NCBI GenBank assembly: GCA_025349905.2
Contig: MU624795.1
Coordinates: 1 to 11,790, forward strand
Direction: 5' to 3'
DNA: 11,790 bases
DNA from: Blastocladiella britannica
Taxonomy: Eukaryota; Blastocladiomycota; Blastocladiomycetes; Blastocladiales; Blastocladiaceae
In this document: positions 1-9,329 of the stretch, one piece after another
Numbering within the stretch: the stretch's first letter is position 1
How the letters are laid out: every line of letters begins with the position of its first letter
The notes under the pieces: generated by a model
Databases searched by the model: none
What the model saw: only the letters and a program-made list of their open reading frames with translations
Told to the model about the DNA's origin: nothing
Made by a program: the position numbers and the translations under genes

Positions 1-35
1 AAAAAAAAAAAAAGACAATGAGAAGTAAAGTATAC

Positions 36-1361
36 CCTTGAAGATCTCGTACGCGGCGATCTGAGCCTGCACAAACTCGCCAATGTACGGAGCCGACTGC
101 CCAAGCGCCAGAGACCCGTAAAAGTAGCACGAGAACAACGTGACAATGGTACCCACGGGGATCTTGCCGTCCGCGAGCATGCGCGATCCGTACCAGAGCA
201 AGAGCGCGTAAGAAAGGTACATGACCCCGAAGACCGCGGCAAACCCGGTGCCCATGATGTTACCGAGCTTGGAGTCGGACGTGCAAATCTCCTCCGAGAT
301 CTTGTGGAACCGCTTGGTCTCGCGCCGCTCACCGCCAAACGAGGCCACGGTGCGGATCGCCGAAAACAGCTCCTCGGCCACGGCGCCGGCGTTGGTCGCG
401 GACTTGATGGTGGTTTGCGACACTTTGACCGTGAGCAGTCCCTGCGTCGCAAATGCGGCGACAAAGAGCGGGAGCGCGCACAGCAGAATGCTCATGAGTT
501 CGAGGCTATTGTTGTGAGGTTCTGTAAGTGTCCTTGTAATCGCACTGATCGTCGAGAAAAATGGAATGAGGACGTACTTCTTGCCAAATCCAATCCCGTA
601 TCCAACGACGAACGTAGAAACGTTGAAAATAGTCAGCCCGACCTTATCGCCGACCCCCGCCTGGAACCGCTCGATATCGGCCGTGATCCGGGACGTGAGT
701 TCGCCACGCTTTTGGTCGTCGAAGAACGCGACCTCCTGCGTCAACAGCGCCTTGAAGTACGCCTGTTTGAGCCGCTCGGCCTGCTCCTTGCCGACCCACT
801 GCCAGAGCGCCATTTGCACAAACGCAACCGTGAACGAGGCGGCCGCAAGGGCTAGGAACTTGTACACGGTGTCCATTACGTCGTCCATGAACGCCGAGTT
901 GAGCGAGTCCATGATCGCGGGCGTGAACGCCGCCGGGTGCGCGTCGCGCTTGGCAACAAAGATGTCGTGGCTGTTTTTTTTTAAATACAATTAGTTGTCT
1001 CCACTGAAATGGCGGACGAGAGAGAAAAGAAAGGTGCGCTGTACCGAACAAAGGCTATTTGAAGGCAAGGCAATAAGGAAATGTGGAGACAGTGAGCAAG
1101 TGGCGAAACAAATCAAAACCGAAAACGGCAAGACATACCGTTGACAGAGTCGCCCATCAGCAAACCCCACAGCGGCATCATGGCACCGTTGGCAATGGAT
1201 GCAAGTGCGCCGACGACCATGACGGCGCGTTCGCGCGGCCCAGCAAACCGAAACAATTGCGAAATCGGGACCTTGTTCGCAGTCGGCGCCGCGGGTGTTG
1301 GTGCAATCTCTTCCTCGCCATCAATGGGAATATGTGTGTCGGATTTCTTATTACCAAACAT
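36..1361 (-). CDS. ABCB-type (P-glycoprotein/MDR-like) ABC transporter, N-terminal part: transmembrane domain 1; gene runs off the left edge
   Basis: Full-length ABCB proteins couple ATP hydrolysis to export of lipids, drugs or peptides across a membrane; only the first membrane domain is here. Exons on the minus strand are 1361-1139, 970-578 and 505-36. Exon 1 starts at ATG 1361 and has an acidic cytosolic tail, then the family-typical stretch LFRFAGPRERAVMVVGALAS and TM1 ending in GDSVN. Exon 2 holds TM2-TM3 and the intracellular coupling loop with QEVAFFDDQKRGELTSRI, close to the QE..(F/W)FD...GEL pattern of P-glycoproteins. Exon 3 holds TM4-TM6, including AGAVAEELFSAIRTVASFGGE and the end AAYEIFKG. 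Intron 506-577 (72 nt) is placed by alignment with the family. The last exon stops at a GTATAC donor at 35. The intron 1 boundaries (about 971-1138) conflict in phase (see findings). Walker A, signature and Walker B motifs are outside the window, so half- versus full-size transporter cannot be decided. It is divergent from the membrane-protein gene at 1890. Confidence 0.9.
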
Positions 1362-1764
1362 CTAGGTATAACGTCGGGTTTTGGAGTCTGCCTCGAAATC
1401 CAAGCGAACGAGGGATTCGCGGCCTCTTTATCACTGCGAACTGCGAACTTGTGAAGAAAGTCCTTAGAACGGACACCACTCCTATTTCGAGGTGCCATTG
1501 AGGGGAAAAATTGCAGTTTGCGGTTTGAGACGAGACAACGCCATCGTGTTCTGTGCGTCTCATGCAGTGCTTGTAGTCACTTCTGAAACAAGGCCTAAAG
1601 AAGCCACGAACAGACCCACTTTCGTATATTTTTAAACAAAATACTATGCTAGAGGGGTAATGCTGTAGTACGATCCAGAAAGAGAGTGCCTCGCGCGTGC
1701 CAATGCCCGTTGTTTCTACTGGCTTGTTTGCCATGATGTGATTTCTAGTCGAGTTTTGGGAACC

Positions 1765-1772
1765 TATATATT
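1765..1772 (+). promoter_or_regulatory. TATA-like element upstream of the 1890 gene
   Basis: TATATATT lies 118 nt upstream of the ATG at 1890, inside an AT-rich patch. If it is a working TATA box, transcription would start about 30-60 nt downstream, leaving a short leader. The assignment rests on sequence and position only. Confidence 0.35.
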
Positions 1773-1820
1773 TTTCACATTTCACATCGCACAGAAGGGG
1801 AAAAGAGGTGAATTTCACAT
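1773..1820 (+). repeat. Three copies of TTTCACAT in a putative promoter
   Basis: TTTCACAT occurs at 1773-1780, 1780-1787 (sharing one T with the first) and 1813-1820, directly after the TATA-like element and 70-117 nt before the ATG at 1890. Repeated octamers in a promoter can be transcription-factor sites; they could also be chance in AT-rich sequence. The factor is unknown. Confidence 0.4.
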
Positions 1821-1889
1821 CAACTCTCTCCCATGTTGTGTTCCCCAATTTGCACATTGCTTTGATCGCTTGACAAAACCCCATACAAA

Positions 1890-3345
1890 ATGAGCCTGGA
1901 TACGCGCCCGCTACCGCCACTGGACTCGTCCGCAGGGGCACCAGCTCCCACAGCGACGACAACGGCGCAATTCCCAAATCCAAGTGCAAGCGGGAGCGAC
2001 TCGACCAATAGTAAAAGTAGTACCATTAATTTCAGCAGTACAATCGTGGATGGGAATGCGGCGGGATCGAGTGCCACCAGCACCGCCACCATCAGTCGAT
2101 CCGACCCGGCATCCGGGAGAGGAGGAGTCACAGGCAATCCCACACCAGGCAATCCCACCGTCACATCAAGCAATCCCACAGCAACACCAGGCGGTCAGCT
2201 TGGTCCGCAATCGGGCAATCCCGCTGCTTCCTCTACCGGCACTGTCCCTGTCGACACGCTTGTGTACATCTCGCTTGGCGCGATTGTGGTCCTTGCCGCG
2301 GTACTGCCCGAATCAAAATTTCTTGAGCCAAAAAAAAAAAACGTCATTGACTCTTAAATCCATAACGCAGATCGCGGCCCTATTTTTCCGCCACCGTCGC
2401 GCCCAGGTCCTAGCTGCCCATCGCAGCCGACCTGGCCACCACGCGTCAGCGTACGAGCGCATCCTAGCTCAAACCACGGCCGAGCTGGCAGCCACTGCAT
2501 CGGCAACTGGGGCTGCAGCGCACAACAGCCGGTACCACGTCACCGGTGCCATGACGCCCCTACCCGCTGCTAATGCCGGTGCTGTCGGATACGATCGCGA
2601 CGACTACTTTGATGATGCAGGGATGGGAATGGTCGCAGCAGCAGGATTAGGTGGAGCGGCAGCGGCCACCTGCCACTCCAACGTGCACGTGGTGCCGTTA
2701 GCAGCGCTCGCGTGGTCTCTGGCCCTAGCCCCGTGTGCAAGCGATCCCAACAACGGTGGCGACAGTCTGCAGCAGATCGCCGACGACTGGACCGCGATCC
2801 TGCTAGCGCTGGAGCGCGTACACGCGCCCGCCGCCTCCGCCGTGAACCCCGTAGACGTGCAGCGCCGATCCGTCGCCTGCGCAATGGCCGGTGCAACCGC
2901 TCGGCTCCTCACCCGGCTCGGAGTCCCCGATGCGCACGTCCCACGTCCGGGAACCACCGGACCACCCGCGGGAGGCGGCATTTCAAGGGTCGCGGATACC
3001 GAGGAGTGGGCGCTGGTGGACCATGCACGCGACGTGCTGTCGCGGCTGTACGCGTGTGTTCCCACCTCTGCGATCGTGGTTGTTGGGCCAGGAGACGTTC
3101 CGGACGCTGCGCTGCCGGTGGGCACTTGGTCGGCGTACTTGCATGACGACGATGCGCACTTTTCGATGGATTTCGGGAATGGCGCGACAAGAGGGGAATG
3201 GATGGTGGCGGCGACGGTGTGGCCGGGATGGATCCAGATGGCGCAGCACCAGCAGCAGCACCAAATCAGTGCGGATCGCGCACTGCTGCCAGCACGATTG
3301 CATTTGGTGCGCGGCAGTGGTGGAGGGAACTGGTCACCCGTGTAG
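1890..3345 (+). CDS. Unrecognised single-pass membrane protein with Ser/Thr/Pro-rich N-terminal region (461 aa, two exons)
   Basis: Exons are 1890-2300 and 2371-3345; the 70-nt intron has a GTACTG donor and an ACGCAG acceptor, both in phase 0. The product has 461 residues. Residues 1-120 are low complexity, rich in Ser, Thr, Pro, Gly and Asn, and would be heavily O-glycosylated if extracellular. A membrane segment spans about residues 123-143, split by the intron (YISLGAIVVLAA|IAALFF), and is followed at once by RHRR, which by the positive-inside rule puts the second half in the cytosol. Residues 145-461 have Ala-rich helical stretches, a Tyr/Asp cluster (YDRDDYFDD), a Trp-containing segment near the end (EWMVAATVWPGWIQM) and a Gln/His run. 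I do not recognise a domain. There is no N-terminal signal peptide, so it is either a reverse signal-anchor protein or lacks an upstream exon in this model. The layout resembles fungal wall-sensor or mucin-like proteins, but function is unknown. It is convergent with the kinesin gene, with 147 nt between stop codons. Confidence 0.8.
2133..2222 (+). repeat. Degenerate coding repeat GCAATCCC encoding (G/S)NP(T/A)
   Basis: GGCAATCCCAC is seen at 2133-2143 and 2148-2158, GCAATCCCAC at 2170-2179 and GGCAATCCC at 2214-2222, all in the same frame, giving GNPT, GNPT, SNPT and GNPA. Spacing is irregular (15 to about 44 nt). This looks like local slippage or duplication expanding the low-complexity N-terminal region of the membrane protein. 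Confidence 0.6.
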
Positions 3346-3492
3346 TTTTGTCTTATTTTCAAAAAGTACTTCCCATTTCATCCCACGGCACATTGCGGCA
3401 AGCGAATAGTATTGTTACATCAAACAACAATCAAAGAAGAAAACGGTGTGGGGTAAGGGAATAGGTACAACGAAGAGGAGAAAAACGGGAAA

Positions 3493-6400
3493 TCAGGGCG
3501 GCGTCAATGATTGACTCGACATGCGTCGGCCCACGCTAAAGAATGCCGCGGCGAGGTTGGCGATCGACGAGCGTTCGCGAAGGCCGGTATGGCCAGGCGA
3601 ACCACCAACGCCGTTGGCGTGGCGGGGCGATCGCCGGCCAAACGGGAAACCCGCCACGTCTGCCAGCGAGCGACGGTTGGATTGCATCGCGGCAACGTAT
3701 AGCGGGTCAATACTTCCGATCCATGCCTCGACATCTTGCTGTTCCATCATCAAATATGAGTTTTTTTTCATGATCGAAGAAAAGTATTAAAAAAAGTAAC
3801 GGACAAGACTCGGTGCCCTGAAAGTGTACGAGAACTTGGGTGCCTCGAGCGTGAATTCGGTTTCCGCCTAAAAAAAAAAAAAATGTTAAGCCAATGAGGA
3901 AAAGTATAAAAAGAATAAAGAGCGTACATCGCACTCGCGCAGCTTGGCGTTCGACAAGTGGACAAACCCGACCTCGATATGCTCTTCGGCCGACTCGTAC
4001 ATGACCAAGAACGGACGGCGAATGACGACCCACATCTTGATCCACGCGCCTTCGCCGGCATCGGCCACGGCCTGTTTTTGCTGCTTGACAGTGGTGACTA
4101 CCGATCCGGTGCCCGGTTCGCGTCGAGGATCGCGCATCATCAGGAACCCGCGGCGGCTCACGCCCGGCATGCCCGCCACCTGCTCGCAGGTGACGTGGTC
4201 GCGGGCACGAGCGCCCGAGCCAATCACGCGGCGGATGCGCGCGCTCGCAGGCAGGACGGCAGCCAGCGGCGGCTGCGCCCACAACGCAAGCGCCGTCTGC
4301 TGCCGGATCACGGGCGCGTCGGGATGATCGCGAGGTAGTTTGACGGGCGACAAGTCATTGGCACTTCCTGCCGCCGATGGCAACAGCGACCCCGGCCCAA
4401 GCTGCGCAGTCTGAGGCGGGACAGATGCGGGCCGTGGTGGAGTGTGGGGCGGTACGAGTGAGTACGGACCAGTGCCAGCGTCAGCAAAGACGCGGTGGAC
4501 GGGCGACGTGGGTGCACTGACGAACCCAGCGCGCACCGCTGCCGCTGCGGGGTTAGCGCCCAGAAACTCGGCAACGGCGGTGTTGAGCAATGTGCCATCG
4601 CTCATATCGGAGGTGCGTGATTCCGGCCGCAGACGGTGCGGTGGGGTATTCGCAAAGCTGTCGATCCCTGCCAACGAGTCCACCGACAGGCGGCCGCTGC
4701 TGGGTGGGGTCATGGCCCGAGCACGTGGCTGCTGCTGCGCCGGTGGTGCACGACTCATTGTCCACCACCACCACCGCGTGCGCTCCACCTCATGCAACCG
4801 ATTCACCCAGTCGGCATGTGCAACCGCGCCAGTGACCAGCCCGATACCGCCATCCTTGGTGCCGAGCACATGGAACGAGCCGAGCGACTCTTCGCCGCGA
4901 ATGTACTCGGCCACTGGCACGTGCGCGGGCGAGCGGTGCACGTTCCACACCCCAAGCGCTGACCGTGCGCGCAATTCGCCGGACATGCCAGCCGACTCGG
5001 ACCCTGCGCTGGCGCCGCCACTGCTGCCACTGACGCCGCGCGTGGTGCTGACAAATGCCAGCTGCATGCTGAGAACCCAGCCGTCGGTCGTGTGAATCCC
5101 GAGCGTCGCCTGCAAGTACCCGCCCGGCATCCCGCCTCCCGCACCAGAACCACCGCCACCACCGCCTCCGCCCATACCCGCGTCGCTCGCTGTCGTCGGC
5201 GTGGTGGGTCGGTTGAGGTAAAAGAAATCGTGCAAGCTCGAATCCCACGCGAGCTGCGCTTCCGTCACGGCCAAGTCGCCGCGCACCATCGACTCTTCGT
5301 GCACCTTGTGCAGCGCCAGAGATTTGCCGCCTTCAATGGGTGGCGCGCCTGGGACGAGCCATCGCCACGACCCCAGTTCGACGGACGCAATGGAGACGGG
5401 CCGATCGGTCGGGGCGTACACGGCGATTTGAATGCGCCGAATCATGCCGTGGCGCAGCCGGATGAGCGGCGGGTGCGCGGCTAGGTTCTCGCGCGGCTGG
5501 TGCACGGGCACGGGCGCGAAAAACCCAAGCTCGTCCAGCTGCTGCACTTGCACATTTGCATACACCAGCTGCTTGGTTGGCGTGGCCGTGGTGCCTCCTA
5601 ATGGGGCTGTGACAGAGTTGGGGCGAGCAGCAGCAGCAGCGAGGCGAGCACTGCGAAGGGCATCGGCCGCATCGGCCTCGGCAGCGCGTGCAAGCTCAGC
5701 GTCGATCCAAAGTCGCAAGGGTGCCACAATCTGCGCATGGAGCTCGATCCACAGGTCTGGCGGGCGGACCGAAGCGGATGACGGCGAAGAAAGGGCGATG
5801 GTGACCGACGTCAAAAACGGCACAGACTCGGCGAGCGCAAACCCCACCATCATATCAGTCCACGCCGTTGGGCTGCGGTGACACCGCACTGCGAGCCGGT
5901 ACGCGTCCAGTTGACCGGCACGCGCGGTCATGTTCATTTCCATGATGGACACGTCAATCGCCCCGGGCCGGCGCGTGATGCCCAAATGGAGAACGCCAAT
6001 AGCGGTCTGGTACCAAAGAGTTGAGACAACCGTGACGCGGCCCTCGACACTGCCGGCAAGTGGCACAACGTCAATCGGGACGCGCGCAATCCCCACCAGC
6101 GTGGACGTGTCGGCTACGGGCGCATCGTTTGGAGGGTGGCCAGTCGGGTCGTCCTCGTCATCGGTCGCCGACGTTGCGCCTCCGCCACTAATAAATGCGA
6201 GAGACGAGCGCGAGCTCTGGTGCGTTGGGGTCGCGGGAGGCGACACTTGGACATTGGCCAGTGCGCGCGTGTATCCAGGCACAAACGGATTGCGGGGGCC
6301 AACGGGTGCGGCCGTGATCACCGACGACTGCGCATAGAGTGTCTCCATTTCGGGCATGCGGCGCGCAAATTCCTTGAGCGACCAGTGGCGAACCGCATGC

Positions 6401-9003
6401 GCGTCTTCATCGTAAACGCGGACCACCACACGGATCGCGCCCGGGGCGGAGGAGGGGTTTGCGCCGCGCGCGTGCACTGGATCGACGTGCATTTGGTACG
6501 TGACGTTGATGCCAATTTCGCGCGCCATCACGTTGGCGCGCTTGAGCCGCGCGGCGTACATGCGCACATCGGCCAGCACGGCGCGTTGCCGGCGCCGCCA
6601 TTGGCTCTGGTCACGGATACGCGACGCCAGCATCGAAAGAGGCGACGCGCGTGTTGCCGACGGTCCTCGGGTAGGGTCGGCCACCATATTGCCTGTGGAC
6701 GGTGATGCAACAGCAGCAGCGGTAGCAGCAGCGCGCCGCGGATGCACGAACCGAAACTGGTACGTGGCGATGCGCACGTTATCGCCCGACTGCAAGATGG
6801 TGGTCTTTTCAATGCACCGCCCATTCACCTGCACGTCGCGCGCGCCGGCCAGTGGCTGGAGCAAAACAATGCGGTCGGCGTTGTAAATCGCCGCGTGGGT
6901 GGGCCGCAGTGCGTCCAGCTTGATGCCGCACTTGTTGTCGGACCCAAGATCTGTCTTTCCGGGCGGAAGCGTGTACACGAGCGACTCGGAGAGCGAGTTT
7001 GGGTGCTGGTTGAGCAGGTGCGGGTGTCTCCGCGGCGACGTGATGCCAACGTGTCCGTCGCCAACGCGGATCCCGAGGTCAGCGAGGATGCGATCCTTGG
7101 CCGCATAGATTTCCTGTGTGCGACGGAGCTTCTCCTCCCACGTTTCTGTATTTCGTTCGTGAGATGGCGACGGAAAGAAACAGACTGAAATGGATAAATA
7201 CCGTTGAGCTCGAGCATCAGCTTTTCGCTAGATCGGAGTTGATCTTTGAGTTGCGACTCGGCGCCAGGCTGGAGCATATCGCCACTGACGCCAGCGCCAG
7301 CATCGACATTGCTACCGGGAGCGGTACCGCCAAGCTGGCGCCGCAGCTCTGCAATCTCGGCCTTGAGGTCGGCAATCAGCTTGGCATTCGGGTCCTCGTT
7401 GACCTTGGCCTGGTTGACGATGCGTTTTGCGCGGTCCGAGTATCGCAGTGTCGACAATGACTAAACAAATGTGATATGAGAGAGGACGTCGGAGGCGATT
7501 TTATAAAATTTGGGAATATACCTCGTTGGCATTGATGGCTGCGGGCGAGATGCACGAAATCATGTGTGTCTTGGAGTTGCCGCCGAGACTGTCCTTGAGC
7601 AGCCACGTCAAGACTGAGTCGCGGTAAGGCACGTGGGTACCGGCAGCGCCGCCACTGCCGCCGAGATCAGCGAGGGCGCTAATGACTTTACCAAGCGACG
7701 TGAGCGATTTGTTGATGAGCGCTCCCTCGCGCAGCGTCACGCCCGACGCGCCGGTGGAATTGGCTCGCTCGCTTCCGGCCTGGATCATCAGATACCGTTA
7801 AAATCCCTCTTTACACAAGAAAATGAGTAGAAGGGGAGCGTACCAAATCGACAAACGAGAGACGGGACACGCGCTCGGTGGACAATCTCGTCTCGGGGTC
7901 AAAGCGAGTTTGGGTCAGGATCAGCTGGAATACCGCGTGCGAGCGAGACGAGACGTCGTTCATTTTGGTGGCAGCCACCGTGCGGACCGCATCGCCGTCA
8001 GCAAGCACACGCTGTACCTCGTCGTCCGAGCGCAGAATCAGTTTGCTCAGTGACTCGACATATGGGCCTGGAGATATTGGTTTGTCAGTTCTACATGAAA
8101 GCTAGAATCATAAATTGAACAAACCGAGAATGGGGTGCTCGCGGACGCGCAACTTCTCTTTGTTGCCCGGATTCAGCAGATCCCGCACGCGCTCCATGTA
8201 GATTTCGAGATAGGACGCCTGCACGTTGAATGCAATGTTGGGGTCGGCGGCGGATCGGTCGCGGATGGAATCAAAGAGATGCGCCGCGGCGCGAGGAATG
8301 ACACCAGCATGGCCGGTTGTCGGACTGCCCATCATGGTGTAGGACTGGTGAAAATTTAGGTGTGAGTGACTTCCAGAAGGGTGGCTCATCCTTTCGGTAG
8401 TTCCCACCACTAGCACGCCAACCACTCAGTTGTGAAAAAAAAAAAATAGTACCTTCCCGGACCCAGTCTGGCCATACGCAAAGAGGCAGACGTTGTATCC
8501 GTCGAATGCGTGGTCGAGCAACGGACGCGCGACCGCATCGTAAACGCGGCGTTGATCATCGCGAGCTGCGATCTCCCTCGCGTCACCGTCACCAGCGGCA
8601 GCGGCACCATTCGATGATGGAACAGAGGTGGATGGCGCAAGGACCGCGTCAAACGTGAACGTGTGCTTGTTCCGCGCGTCCGCGGAGTTATCGGCGCCCA
8701 CGGTGGATAGATCGGTTGCCGACGATCGTTTGCTGCTCGAGGACGCGGACGAGGACGTCGCGAGCGCGGGCGCGGCGCCCGATGCGATCGTCAGCGCGCG
8801 GCCATCTGGCGATACGACCACGCAAGGTGCGGCGGCGCCCGAAGCGGCGGCAGAGCGCTCGCGATTGCTGAGCGGGCTGTACCATTATATATATCGGTTA
8901 AAACACTGGCCAAAATAAGCTGTATGGATGCAGCTCTTTCGTACCGCACGCGCACAAAGACCTGGATGGACGAGGACGAGGGCGCGGTGGCAGCCTCGCG
9001 CAT
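3493..9003 (-). CDS. Kinesin-3 family motor protein (Unc-104/KIF1-like), nine exons, 1656 aa
   Basis: A plus-end microtubule motor that in other eukaryotes carries vesicles and endosomes, gripping membrane through its PH domain. Minus-strand exons: 9003-8945, 8876-8453, 8344-8125, 8067-7844, 7779-7522, 7460-7202, 7145-3928, 3867-3805, 3738-3493; every phase agrees and the total is 4971 nt. The ATG at 9003 precedes the IQVFVRVRP motor strand. Motor landmarks: P-loop GQTGSGK at 155-161, switch I NDVSSRSH, switch II DLAGSE at 308-313 and [12 protein letters not shown] at 398-409. A short neck coil ([20 protein letters not shown]) follows at 416-435 and [12 protein letters not shown] at 478-489. 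Next come an FHA domain (about 537-617), a KIF1B-like region (about 650-735), a DUF3694-like region (about 1040-1100), Gly-rich and Pro-rich linkers, and a PH domain (about 1478-1590) with the usual Trp in its last helix (VEAWI). Oddities: two motor insertions, no lysine K-loop, and a 63-nt exon with a weak GTCCGT donor at 3804. Confidence 0.95.
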
Positions 9004-9329
9004 GAGAGTACAAATCTACTTTGTGTTGCGTGTGGGTTCCAGAAGGGAATGCGCACGGCGGCAACGCGCGATTGGTTTGCTGTGGGATGCGCAAAGAAAA
9101 TTGGAAGGGAGCAGACAATGGTTTGCGGTGGAAAGAGAGAGAAGTGAAAAGTGCAAGGACCAAGAAGCGTCAATGCGTGTCAGCAAAATCACGACGGTTC
9201 CTAATCAAAAATGGTGGGAGGGCTCGGGCTCATGGCCGGAGCCAGTCGTGCGGGGACGAATGAATGAGTGTGTCACTTCAAAACAAGCGGCGAAGTTTCA
9301 AACGGGACTTGAGTCACCGGAATGGATTT
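9004..9329. other. Intergenic region: kinesin promoter/leader and 3' end of the F-box-like gene
   Basis: These 326 nt separate the kinesin start (9003) from the stop of the next minus-strand gene (9330), so they hold that gene's 3' UTR and the kinesin promoter. On the kinesin strand there is a pyrimidine tract opposite the GAAAGAGAGAGAAG run near 9131-9144, a common feature of fungal promoters. No AATAAA-type poly(A) signal and no RNA gene is evident. Confidence 0.55.
9071..9104 (-). promoter_or_regulatory. Two CCAAT-type pentamers upstream of the kinesin gene
   Basis: ATTGG on the plus strand at 9071-9075 and 9100-9104 gives two CCAAT pentamers on the coding strand, about 70 and 100 nt upstream of the kinesin ATG. 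CCAAT is the binding core of the conserved eukaryotic NF-Y/HAP complex. Two pentamers in a 326-nt region could be chance, so this is a candidate only. Confidence 0.3.

Larger units (their letters stand above)
1362..1889. other. Divergent intergenic/promoter region between the ABC transporter and the membrane-protein gene
   Basis: This 528-nt stretch separates two start codons pointing away from each other, so it should hold both promoters and 5' leaders. It is more AT-rich than the flanking exons. I see a TATA-like element and a TTTCACAT cluster near the plus-strand gene, and an AT-rich patch around 1624-1650 (GTATATTTTTAAAC). No tRNA box, no conserved ORF and no transposon remnant is visible. 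The minus-strand open frame crossing it has no recognisable protein features and no splice context. Confidence 0.6.

Noticed and set aside
1..13. Poly-A runs read as retrotransposon or processed-pseudogene tails
   Set aside because: There are no target-site duplications or intronless gene copies next to them, and each lies within an inferred intron of an expressed-looking gene.
304..855. A 183-codon plus-strand open frame
   Set aside because: It is antisense to ABC transporter exons 2-3, which match the family on the minus strand; long shadow frames are expected in GC-rich coding DNA.
1362..1889. tRNA or other RNA gene in the largest non-coding gap
   Set aside because: I could find no A-box/B-box pair or cloverleaf-like complementarity by eye.
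1351..1989. A 212-codon minus-strand open frame spanning the divergent intergenic region
   Set aside because: It has no domain or splice context and overlaps both the start of the ABC transporter and exon 1 of the 1890 gene; it is best explained as a chance frame.
5141..5176. Gly-codon run in the kinesin as a possible frameshift or intron
   Set aside because: The frame stays open for the whole 3.2-kb exon on both sides, with conserved domains before and after, so it is treated as a genuine Gly-rich linker.
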